Below are positions 43,154-51,078 of a DNA stretch of 64,000 bases, one piece after another (the first letter of the stretch is position 1; every line of letters starts with the position of its first letter). The translations under genes and the position numbers were made by a program. The notes beneath the pieces were generated by a model. The model saw only the letters and a list, made by a program, of their open reading frames with translations. It did no database searches and was not told the DNA's origin. The DNA is from Clostridiales bacterium. GTDB lineage: Bacteria; Bacillota; Clostridia; Clostridiales; Oxobacteraceae. The stretch lies in NCBI GenBank assembly GCA_030016385.1, contig JASEJN010000005.1:1-64000 (forward strand), given 5' to 3'.

Positions 43154-44335
43154 ATGCGTAAAAAATTATCATTATTACTGGCATTTGTATTATTGGTCGG
43201 ATTATTTGTTGGATGCGGCCCCAAGACTGCATCCAACAAAAAAGTCGAAGATTCCGACGCCAAAGTAAAGGTGGGCTTGGACTATGAATTGTCAGGCGAT
43301 GTGGCGACATATGGCCAGAGCCTTGTTGAAGGTATAGAACTTGCCGCAGAGGAGATAAACAAGAGCGGAGGAGTGCTTGGAGGAAAACAGATAGAACTCG
43401 ACAAAGCAGATAACAAATCGGATAATGCCGAAGCTGCTAACGTCGCTACAAAACTCATAACAAACGACAGGGTAGTCGCAATACTCGGCCCGGCTACATC
43501 AGGCAATACAAAAGCCGCATCAGCAGTTGCCACAAGGCATAAGGTACCGCTGATATCAGCTTCTGCAACAGCCGACGATATTACGGTGGACAGCAACGGA
43601 AAGGTAAGGGACTATATATTCAAGACCTGTTTCAGTGATTCTTTCCAAGGAGTAATAATGGCAAACTTTGCATACGAGGATCTGCAGAAGAAAAACGCGG
43701 CGGTGCTCATAGACAGCACAAGCGATTACAGCAAGGGACTTGCCAAGAATTTCAAACAGAAATTTGGGGAACTTGGCGGAAAGATCACAACAGAGCAGGC
43801 TTACCAGGCAAAGGAGAAGGACTTCAGAGCCGTTCTTACAAAGATCAAGGGGAGCAATCCGGATGTTTTGTATCTGCCTGGATATTATGAATCGGTCGGG
43901 CTTATTGTAAAGCAAGCCAGGGAATTAGGGTTCAATGTGCCTGTCCTTGGAGGAGACGGATACGATTCTCCAAAGCTTACCCAGATCGCAGGAAACGATG
44001 TGCTTAACGATGTATACTTTACCAACCATTATTCGTCAAAGGATACATCGCCGGAGGTTGTCAAATTCATTAATGCATTTAAGGCAAAATATAATAAAGT
44101 GCCCGACGCATTTAATGCTCTTGGTTATGATCTCGAATACTTTTTAGCCGATGCATTAAACAGGGCGGGAGCTGCAGATCCTGCCAAGATCAAAGAAGCG
44201 CTGGCATCGACAAAGGACTTTAAGGGGATTACAGGGACGCTTTCAATAGATGAATTCCATAATCCTGTAAAGGCAGCGACAATACTTGAAATGAAAGACG
44301 GCGTGCAGACATTTGTAAAAAAGCAGCAGCCTTAG
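43154..44335 (+). CDS. livJ: Branched-chain amino acid ABC transporter, substrate-binding lipoprotein
   Basis: 393 residues. The lipoprotein signal has lipobox LFVGC (Cys22). The mature protein is a type I periplasmic-binding fold of the Leu/Ile/Val family: VKVGLDYELSGDVATYGQSL, GIELAAEEINKSGGVLGGK, AILGPATSGNTKA, PLISASATAD and a C-terminal lobe. It catches the amino acid outside the cell and passes it to LivHMGF. AAAGGGGG precedes ATG 43154, and the gene lies 200 bp after the T-box terminator, so it should be expressed when the sensed tRNA is uncharged. Confidence 0.92.
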   Translation: MRKKLSLLLAFVLLVGLFVGCGPKTASNKKVEDSDAKVKVGLDYELSGDVATYGQSLVEGIELAAEEINKSGGVLGGKQIELDKADNKSDNAEAANVATKLITNDRVVAILGPATSGNTKAASAVATRHKVPLISASATADDITVDSNGKVRDYIFKTCFSDSFQGVIMANFAYEDLQKKNAAVLIDSTSDYSKGLAKNFKQKFGELGGKITTEQAYQAKEKDFRAVLTKIKGSNPDVLYLPGYYESVGLIVKQARELGFNVPVLGGDGYDSPKLTQIAGNDVLNDVYFTNHYSSKDTSPEVVKFINAFKAKYNKVPDAFNALGYDLEYFLADALNRAGAADPAKIKEALASTKDFKGITGTLSIDEFHNPVKAATILEMKDGVQTFVKKQQP

Positions 44336-44414
44336 AGAGCAAAGAGATTAAATATAATAAATGAGGGATTCAAACAACAAATTGAATTGCTGATTAAAGA
44401 TGCCTGAAGTATTA

Positions 44415-44444
44415 AAAGAGAGGGGATATATTTCCCCCCTCTTA
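44415..44444 (+). terminator. Hairpin between livJ and livH
   Basis: AAGAGAGGGG pairs with CCCCCCTCTT. There is no T run. Hairpins at this place often lower expression of permease genes relative to the binding protein, or protect the upstream mRNA. Confidence 0.5.
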
Positions 44445-44486
44445 TGGCATTTTTAAGCGATTTAATAAAAAGGGGAAGTGAAATTA

Positions 44487-45368
44487 GTGCAGCAATTATT
44501 ACAGCAGCTTGTCAACGGAATATCCTTGGGAAGCACATATGCCCTGATTGCTCTCGGATATACAATGGTATACGGCATAATCAACCTTATAAATTTTGCC
44601 CATGGCGATATATATATGGTAGGAGCCTATGTAGGATTTGCCTTAACGACTTTTTTCCATATGGATTTTATTTCGTCTCTTATTATTTCGATGGTCGTAT
44701 GCGCAATTCTGGGAGTCATAATTGAAAAAGTGGCTTATAAGCCCATTAGAAATTCGACGAGGATTGCAGCTCTTATAACCGCCATAAGCGTATCGCTGTT
44801 TTTGGAATACGGAATGATGTATTTTGTAAAAGCGGAAACGAGGACATTTCCAAATGTCCTTCCGGATTGGAAATTCAAAATATTCGGCGGCGTAATCATA
44901 AATGTAAGAGATATATATATCATTGTCGTAACGGTGTTGCTCATGGTGTTGCTCCAATATGTAATTCACAGGACAAAGGTTGGGAAAGCCATGAGGGCTG
45001 TTTCGCTGGATGCTGAAGCGGCGCAGCTCATGGGTATCGATGTAAACAGGACGATTTCGTACACATTTGCGATAGGCTCTGCCCTTGCAGGCGCTGCGGG
45101 AGTATTGGTCGGGGTATATTATAACACCATTGATCCTCTTATGGGAATAATGCCTGGGCTCAAGGCTTTTGTCGCCGCAGTCATAGGAGGCATAGGCATA
45201 ATACCGGGTGCCATGTTCGGAGGCTTCTTCCTCGGGATAACCGAGACCATGGTAAGCGCAAACGGGGGAGCTTTATACAAGGATGCGGTGGCATTCGCGA
45301 TTTTAATAATAATACTCATTGTAAAACCCAATGGGCTCCTTGGCAAAAATGTCAAAGAAAAGGTATAG
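44487..45368 (+). CDS. livH: Branched-chain amino acid ABC transporter permease LivH
   Basis: 293 residues, about eight transmembrane helices. The N-terminal text QQLVNGISLGSTYALIALGY TMVYGIINLINFAHGD and the coupling loop AQLMGIDVNRTISYTFAIGS are typical of LivH. GTG 44487 gives the usual family N-terminus; GTG 44478 lies only 2 nt from the GGGG site and is less likely. It forms the membrane channel with LivM. livM starts 10 bp downstream. Confidence 0.93.
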   Translation: MQQLLQQLVNGISLGSTYALIALGYTMVYGIINLINFAHGDIYMVGAYVGFALTTFFHMDFISSLIISMVVCAILGVIIEKVAYKPIRNSTRIAALITAISVSLFLEYGMMYFVKAETRTFPNVLPDWKFKIFGGVIINVRDIYIIVVTVLLMVLLQYVIHRTKVGKAMRAVSLDAEAAQLMGIDVNRTISYTFAIGSALAGAAGVLVGVYYNTIDPLMGIMPGLKAFVAAVIGGIGIIPGAMFGGFFLGITETMVSANGGALYKDAVAFAILIIILIVKPNGLLGKNVKEKV

Positions 45369-45378
45369 GGGTGGTATT

Positions 45379-46335
45379 TTGAAACTGTTCAATAAAAAGA
45401 ATATCATAAGCCTTGCTGTTATACTCGCAGTATATTTTATAGTGCAGTTTTTTATAAGTAACGGCTCGATCAACGATTATATTTTTACAAATGTCGTGCT
45501 GATAGGAATAAATATAATACTCGCATTAGGCCTTAACCTCATTACCGGCTTTACGGGGCAGTTTTCCCTCGGACATGCAGGTTTTATGTCAATAGGTGCA
45601 TATATATGTGCCATCGTTACGGCCAAATTGGGGCTTCCCTTTGCAATCGGCATAATACTTGCGGCGATTAGCGCCGCAGTAATAGGTTTTCTGATAGGCC
45701 TGCCTACACTCAGATTAAAGGGGGATTATTTGGCGATAGCTACCCTGGGCTTTGGGGAAATAATCAAGAATATATTTTTTAATATCGATTATGTAGGCGG
45801 AGCCAGCGGTTTTAATGATATTCCGTTTTATACAAACTGGACATGGCTTTATTTTTCAGTTGTTTTAACTGTAGTGGTAGTCAATAATTTTATAAAATCT
45901 TATGCCGGAAGGGCATGCATAGCTATAAGGGAGGATGAGACAGCGGCAGAGGCCATGGGTGTCAATACAACAAATTATAAGATACTTGCATTTGTAATAG
46001 GAGCATTTTTTGCAGGTATTGCAGGCGCCCTGTATGCCAACTATATTTGCCTTTTAAAGCCTGATTCCTTTGGATTTTTAAAGTCTATAGACATACTTGT
46101 AATCGTAGTATTCGGCGGCATGGGAAGTATCACGGGCTCGATCTTCGGCGCCATTGCGTTGACGGTTATATCGGCATTCCTCCAGAGCTTTCCGGAACTT
46201 AGGATGGTTATATACTCGCTGATTCTCTTTTTCATTATGATATACCGTCCTCAGGGACTTATGGGCACTAAAGAATTCAGCCTTGGATTTCTAAAAAAGC
46301 GAGGTGGATTGAATGCTAAAGCTCAAGATAAATAA
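45379..46335 (+). CDS. livM: Branched-chain amino acid ABC transporter permease LivM
   Basis: 318 residues and about nine hydrophobic segments. LivM signature: NLITGFTGQFSLGHAGFMSIGAY in parts (FTGQFSLGHAGFMSIGAYI), LRLKGDYLAIATLGFGEI, and the coupling loop IREDETAAEAMGVNTTNYK. TTG 45379 has GGGGTGG 4-5 nt upstream; the longer start at 45331 would overlap livH. The end overlaps livG by 23 bp. Confidence 0.92.
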   Translation: MKLFNKKNIISLAVILAVYFIVQFFISNGSINDYIFTNVVLIGINIILALGLNLITGFTGQFSLGHAGFMSIGAYICAIVTAKLGLPFAIGIILAAISAAVIGFLIGLPTLRLKGDYLAIATLGFGEIIKNIFFNIDYVGGASGFNDIPFYTNWTWLYFSVVLTVVVVNNFIKSYAGRACIAIREDETAAEAMGVNTTNYKILAFVIGAFFAGIAGALYANYICLLKPDSFGFLKSIDILVIVVFGGMGSITGSIFGAIALTVISAFLQSFPELRMVIYSLILFFIMIYRPQGLMGTKEFSLGFLKKRGGLNAKAQDK

Positions 46336-47101
46336 TCTTACCATGGCATTTGGAGGTATTATTGCGGTTTCCAACGTAAGCATGGCTGTTGAGGAAGGCT
46401 TGATTGCAGGTTTGATCGGCCCAAACGGCGCAGGCAAAACCACACTTTTCAATGTAATGACGGGCATGTATAGCCCCACATCGGGAACCATTTCCTATAA
46501 ATTGAGGGGAAAAGACATTGCAGGCAATAAACTAAAACCATACCAGATCACAAAATGCGGTATTTCAAGGACATTCCAGAATATAAGGCTATTCAAGGAC
46601 ATGACGGTGCTCGATAATGTCAGGCTGGCGTTTCATGACAACATCAAATGCGGAGTAATGTCATCCATATTAAGGCTGCCTTCGTTTTACAGTGAAGAAG
46701 AAAGAATATATAAAGAGGCAACGGAGCTTTTGAATGTTTTCAAACTGGCCGACAAGAAAAATGAATTTGCCAGAAATTTACCTTATGGAGAGCAAAGAAG
46801 GCTTGAGATCGCAAGAGCGCTTGCGGCAAAACCTGAGATTCTGCTTCTTGATGAGCCCGCCGCGGGAATGAACCCGAATGAAACAAAGCAGCTTATGGGG
46901 CTTATAAAATGGGTAAGAGACAAGTATAAGCTTACTATTATATTAATAGAACATGATATGTCTTTGGTTATGAATATATGTGAAAAAGTGTTTGTCCTTG
47001 ATTACGGGCAGTTGATTGCGGAAGGTGCTCCAAAAGAGGTCCAGAAAAATAAAAAGGTAATCGAGGCATATCTCGGGGGGAAAGATTATGTTAAAGCTTA
47101 A
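46313..47101 (+). CDS. livG: Branched-chain amino acid ABC transporter ATPase LivG
   Basis: 262 residues. Walker A GPNGAGKTT (about 41-49), family text ITKCGISRTFQNIRLFKDMT, signature NLPYGEQRRLEIARAL (the LivG form of the ABC signature), Walker B ILLLDEPAAGMNP, and the switch His in IEHDMSLV. It powers import together with LivF. It overlaps livM by 23 bp and livF by 14 bp. Confidence 0.95.
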   Translation: MLKLKINNLTMAFGGIIAVSNVSMAVEEGLIAGLIGPNGAGKTTLFNVMTGMYSPTSGTISYKLRGKDIAGNKLKPYQITKCGISRTFQNIRLFKDMTVLDNVRLAFHDNIKCGVMSSILRLPSFYSEEERIYKEATELLNVFKLADKKNEFARNLPYGEQRRLEIARALAAKPEILLLDEPAAGMNPNETKQLMGLIKWVRDKYKLTIILIEHDMSLVMNICEKVFVLDYGQLIAEGAPKEVQKNKKVIEAYLGGKDYVKA

Positions 47102-47792
47102 AGATGTGAGCGTTTATTTTGGGGCGGTACACGCATTGAAGGGAATATCGCTGCATATAGAAGAAGGCGAGATCGTAACGCTGATCGGTGCGAATGGAGC
47201 CGGCAAAACCACGACGCTTCGGACGATATCTGGAATCGTAAAACCCAAAACCGGCACGCTGGGATTTTTGGGGAAAAATATTAACAGGATGAATGCCCCT
47301 CAAATAGTGCATATGGGAATATCCCACGTTCCTGAAGGACGAAGGATATTCTCGAATATGACTGTATATGAAAACCTTGAAATGGGAGCATTTTTAAGAA
47401 AAGACAAGGATAAAATCGGGGAGGACTTTGAAAAGGTATTTAAAAGGTTTCCGAGGCTGGGCGAACGAAGAAACCAGATTGCAGGCACTTTAAGCGGAGG
47501 AGAACAGCAGATGCTTGCAATAGGCAGGGCATTGATGTCGAGGCCCAGGCTTATGCTCCTTGATGAGCCTTCGATGGGACTTGCTCCGATATTAGTCGAT
47601 GAAATATTTTCTATAATAAAGGATATAAATGATAATGGAACGACGGTGCTTTTAGTCGAGCAAAATGCAGGTATGGCATTATCCATTGCTGACAGGGGAT
47701 ATGTGCTTCAAAATGGCAGTATAACGCTTGAGGGCAGTACAAAGGATCTTTTAAACAACGATGATGTGAGGAAAGCATACCTTGGAGGTTAA
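47088..47792 (+). CDS. livF: Branched-chain amino acid ABC transporter ATPase LivF
   Basis: 234 residues. Walker A GANGAGKTT (about 37-45), HVPEGRRIFSNMTVYENLE, signature LSGGEQQMLAIGRALM, Walker B LMLLDEPSMGLAP, and VEQNAGMALSIADRGYVLQ. Partner of LivG. It is the last gene of the operon, and an 18-bp hairpin follows. Confidence 0.95.
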   Translation: MLKLKDVSVYFGAVHALKGISLHIEEGEIVTLIGANGAGKTTTLRTISGIVKPKTGTLGFLGKNINRMNAPQIVHMGISHVPEGRRIFSNMTVYENLEMGAFLRKDKDKIGEDFEKVFKRFPRLGERRNQIAGTLSGGEQQMLAIGRALMSRPRLMLLDEPSMGLAPILVDEIFSIIKDINDNGTTVLLVEQNAGMALSIADRGYVLQNGSITLEGSTKDLLNNDDVRKAYLGG

Positions 47793-47811
47793 AAACTGCC
47801 GATTTATAAAA

Positions 47812-47850
47812 TGCACCCCGAATGTTAAAAAATTTAACATTCGGGGTGCA
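47812..47850 (+). terminator. 18-bp perfect hairpin after livF
   Basis: TGCACCCCGAATGTTAAA pairs perfectly with TTTAACATTCGGGGTGCA across AAA. There is no T run afterwards. The outer part resembles the hairpin at 10576-10624. Confidence 0.7.
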
Positions 47851-47863
47851 CATTTCATAAAAA

Positions 47864-47970
47864 TAAGGCATCTGGCCTTAGAACTTACAAAACTTGAATC
47901 TGGCGAATGAGTGTTCAAAATAGCATAATCCTATTTATGCCTAGGCTTGGTTTCATATTGCGAATTGAAG
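47864..47970 (-). repeat. MITE-like element relic (one half)
   Basis: Reverse orientation of the outer half: TCTGGCCTTAGAACTTACAA, ACTTGAATCTGGCGAATGAG, TTCAAAATAGCATAATCC, and end ATTGCGAATTGAAG. The other end is missing. Confidence 0.7.
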
Positions 47971-48052
47971 TGGACTTTTGAAAATCGTTGATTTATAGCA
48001 TAAACAATGTTAACATTAAAACAATAGTAAATAGAAATGAAGGTGAATAAGA

Positions 48053-48919
48053 ATGCAGGTTAAAATTATTACTGATTCATGCAGCGATCTTCCGATAGAA
48101 TACATCAATGACAACGATATTTCAGTAGTGAGCATGACATACCATTTCAAGGGCAGGGAATATGCCGATGATTTTGGAAGGACCATAAGTTACAGTGAAT
48201 TCTACGCCGCCGTACGAAATGGTGAGATGTCTACTACATCCCAGATAAATGTATTTACATTTGCAGAAGAGTTTAAAAAGCATATAAAGGATGGCCAGTC
48301 TATTATTTATATAGGTTTTTCATCGGCTTTAAGCGGGAGCCTCAACAATGCTCTTATCGCTAAGGATATGGTGTTAAAGGAATACAGTAATGCAGATATA
48401 AGCGTTATAGACAGCAAAAGCGCATCAGCGGGCGAGGGACTTTTAGTATATTATGCCTGTGAGATGCTGAAAAACGGGAAAAGCAAACAAGAGATTGTGG
48501 AATGGGTGAAAAATAACAAACTGAAATTGAATCACTGGTTTACAGTTGATAGCCTGAACCATTTGAGAAGAGGGGGAAGGGTATCGAACACGAAGGCGTT
48601 TATCGGTACGGTGCTGGATATAAAACCTGTGCTGCACGTTGACGATGAAGGAAGGCTTATACCTGTAAGAAAAGTAAAAGGCAGGAAAAAGTCCATAAGG
48701 ATGATTGCGAATAAGTTTTTTGAAATGGCGGTAAAACCTGAGGAGCAGCTGGTAATTATAAGCCATGGCGACTGCATAGAAGATGCAAACCATCTTAAGG
48801 AATTGATATTGAAGGAAACGTCGGTAAAAGACATCATTATCACATACATAGGGCCGGTTATAGGAGCGCATTCCGGGCCGGGAACGCTGGCGTTGTTCTT
48901 TATAGGTGAAAAAAGATAG
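48053..48919 (+). CDS. DegV family fatty-acid-binding protein
   Basis: 288 residues. DegV/FakB-type proteins present fatty acids to a kinase (FakA) or act as lipid carriers. Landmarks: IITDSCSDLP at the N-terminus, SQINVFTF (about 62), FSSALSGSLNNA near 86, DSKSASAGEGLL near 123, the HWFTVDSLNHLRRGGRVS stretch near 160 and the C-terminal IGAHSGPGTLALFF. AAGGTG precedes ATG 48053. A membrane acyltransferase-like gene begins 7 bp after its stop, suggesting the two work on acyl groups together. No fakA is present here. Confidence 0.92.
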   Translation: MQVKIITDSCSDLPIEYINDNDISVVSMTYHFKGREYADDFGRTISYSEFYAAVRNGEMSTTSQINVFTFAEEFKKHIKDGQSIIYIGFSSALSGSLNNALIAKDMVLKEYSNADISVIDSKSASAGEGLLVYYACEMLKNGKSKQEIVEWVKNNKLKLNHWFTVDSLNHLRRGGRVSNTKAFIGTVLDIKPVLHVDDEGRLIPVRKVKGRKKSIRMIANKFFEMAVKPEEQLVIISHGDCIEDANHLKELILKETSVKDIIITYIGPVIGAHSGPGTLALFFIGEKR

Positions 48920-48925
48920 AAAATC

Positions 48926-49609
48926 ATGATTGAAAAATCAAACAGGATATGGGAAATCGATTTTATAAGAGGAATTGCGCTTTTGCTTATGATCTTCTTT
49001 CACATTATGTATGATTTGGGCGATATATATGGATATCCGGTTAATTATGAGAGCGGTGTCATATGGGTTATCGGAAGAGTTTCTGCAATACTTTTTATTA
49101 TCATTTCAGGCCTAAGCTCTACACTGAGCAGAAACAATCCGAAAAGGGGATTAAAAGTATTTGCGGCAGCTCTTGCAATCAGTATAGTTACATATATTGC
49201 AGGACGGGATTATTTGATAAAGTTTGGCATACTTCATTTTTTAGGTATAAGCATGATGATTTATCCTCTATTGAATAAAGCCGACAGTCTTGAACTGATC
49301 GTGGGAGGAGTCCTCTCACTCCTTGTAGGCAATTTGATATCAAAGGTAAAGGTTCAAAGTGGCTTATTATTTCCGGTCGGATTGACAAACAAGTATTTTT
49401 ATTCTGCAGACTATTATCCTGTATTTCCATGGATAGGAGTATATATTTTCGGCATAGTCGCAGGAAGATTTTTGTATAAGGAAAGAAAAAGCCTTTTTAG
49501 CTTTTCAATGAAAGATAATCCGCTGCTTTTTTTGGGAAGGCATACTTTTATGATATATCTTATTCACCAACCGCTTATAATTATTATTCTAAAAGTGCTT
49601 ATAAGGTAA
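48926..49609 (+). CDS. Membrane acyltransferase-like protein (HGSNAT catalytic / DUF1624)
   Basis: 227 residues with about seven transmembrane helices. The N-terminus RIWEIDFIRGIALLLMIFFH IMYDL is the hallmark of the heparan-alpha-glucosaminide N-acetyltransferase catalytic domain family, followed by GILHFLGISMMIYPLL and PVFPWIGVYIFGIVAG, and ends in LGRHTFMIYLIHQP. Such proteins may move acyl groups across the membrane onto glycans. The substrate is unknown. Translation is probably coupled to degV. Downstream 49610-49893 is a promoter-like AT-rich region. Confidence 0.85.
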   Translation: MIEKSNRIWEIDFIRGIALLLMIFFHIMYDLGDIYGYPVNYESGVIWVIGRVSAILFIIISGLSSTLSRNNPKRGLKVFAAALAISIVTYIAGRDYLIKFGILHFLGISMMIYPLLNKADSLELIVGGVLSLLVGNLISKVKVQSGLLFPVGLTNKYFYSADYYPVFPWIGVYIFGIVAGRFLYKERKSLFSFSMKDNPLLFLGRHTFMIYLIHQPLIIIILKVLIR

Positions 49610-49893
49610 AATATACATATTTCCCCGGGCTAATCGTGCAAAATCATGAATAATCGGGCAAAATAGAATATTGTGGCATCTATTTCCAGTTTAAATTTGA
49701 AGCCTAAAATGGTATAGTATATTTATATAGTTATAATATTTCGCATCATAATGCAAGGAAATTAACGTCAGCAGAATGCATACTGATTATTTATATTATT
49801 TATTCTCTTAAATGCAAAATGTTCTGCTCAATAAATCTTTTATGGTATAATTTTATACCTTTATATAAAATCCCACATTCAGAGGTGTTTATT

Positions 49894-51018
49894 TTGAACT
49901 TTAAAAAAATAATTGCAGCGGCAATTGCTATCAATTTAATCTTTAGTGTCAGTGTACTTGCAGATCCATTGTCGGACCGTTTAAAAGATGAACAGCAAAC
50001 GCTTAAGCAGAATATGGATACATACGATGGCGTAATGAAGCAAATGGCGGAGGCTGAACAGAATATACAAAAGATAGACGAGCAAATTTCAAATCTGACG
50101 GATCAGATAAAGGCTATAAAAGTAAAAATTGAGGGAACAAAAGTTAAAATCAAGGATACCGAGGATAAAATAAAAAAGCTGCAGGATCAACTTAATGCCG
50201 AACAGGAATTGTTCAACAAAAGGGTAAAAGCCATGTATATGAACGGTGAGTATGGCTATATGGAAGTGCTTATGCAGTCGAAAGATCTCAATGATCTTCT
50301 GTCAAGGCTGGATATGATAAAAAGGGTAATAGATTACGACAAAGGCGTAATGAGCGAAATAAAATTAAAGACAAGCCAGATAAGTTTAATGAAGAAATCC
50401 CTTCAGTCAACCGAAAATCAGTTGCTGGCGTATCAAAAGCAGAATGAGAGTAAATTGTCGGAGCTGAACTCATCAAAAGATTCACAGAAACTTCTGATTG
50501 CCGATTTGAAAACCAAGCAAGATGAGTATTCCGATAAAATATCTCAATTTCAGGCTGTCGTTGATGCAACGATAAAAGAGATAGAGGAGAGAAAAGCGGC
50601 GGAGGAAGCTCAAGCTGCACAATCTACAGGGAACAGGATTCTGCTGGCATCAAGGGATGGAAGTGCTCCCATATCTTCAAATGCAATAGTCGAATATGCT
50701 GCAGGATTCCTGGGAACGCCTTATGTAAGGGGCGGCAGCACTCCAGCAGGCTTTGACTGCTCGGGTTTTACAAAATATGTTTTCTCCCACTTCGGGGTCA
50801 ATTTGAACAGAAGGGCGGCTGATCAGGCTTCACAAGGCTCGGCTGTTTCTTCAGACAATCTTCAGCCGGGTGATCTTGTATTTTTCGGCAATCCTGCTTA
50901 TCATGTAGGGATATATGTAGGCAATGGGTTATTTATACATTCTCCGCAAACCGGCGATGTCGTTAAAATTGCGTCGCTCAGGTGGATGAATTTTACCGGT
51001 GCAAGGCGTGTTAGATAA
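49894..51018 (+). CDS. Coiled-coil NlpC/P60 peptidoglycan hydrolase
   Basis: 374 residues counted from TTG 49894, which AGAGGTG precedes; the longer start at 49819 would bury the signal peptide. The signal peptide ends near SVLADP. A long coiled coil (about 25-245) rich in Gln/Lys/Glu follows, as in CwlO/PcsB-type hydrolases. The NlpC/P60 domain (about 262-374) has catalytic Cys289 (GFDCSGFTKYVF) and His337 (PAYHVGIYVG). It should cut peptide stems in the wall; in relatives the coiled coil responds to FtsEX, not seen here. A terminator follows. Confidence 0.93.
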   Translation: MNFKKIIAAAIAINLIFSVSVLADPLSDRLKDEQQTLKQNMDTYDGVMKQMAEAEQNIQKIDEQISNLTDQIKAIKVKIEGTKVKIKDTEDKIKKLQDQLNAEQELFNKRVKAMYMNGEYGYMEVLMQSKDLNDLLSRLDMIKRVIDYDKGVMSEIKLKTSQISLMKKSLQSTENQLLAYQKQNESKLSELNSSKDSQKLLIADLKTKQDEYSDKISQFQAVVDATIKEIEERKAAEEAQAAQSTGNRILLASRDGSAPISSNAIVEYAAGFLGTPYVRGGSTPAGFDCSGFTKYVFSHFGVNLNRRAADQASQGSAVSSDNLQPGDLVFFGNPAYHVGIYVGNGLFIHSPQTGDVVKIASLRWMNFTGARRVR

Positions 51019-51031
51019 AAATGGGTTAAAT

Positions 51032-51063
51032 AAAAGGAGTGCAAAATTTGCATTCCTTTTTTT
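51032..51063. terminator. Bidirectional intrinsic terminator
   Basis: AAAAGGAGTGCAAA pairs with TTTGCATTCCTTTT, with a T run. It is shared by the NlpC/P60 gene and the convergent potCD gene. Confidence 0.88.
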
Positions 51064-51078
51064 AACATGCAGGCTGAG

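Noticed and set aside
10576-47850. Hairpins at 10576-10624 and 47812-47850 as copies of one repeat
   Set aside because: They share CACCCC-AATGTTA text but differ in the other arm and loop; probably two independent terminators, though a common origin is not excluded.
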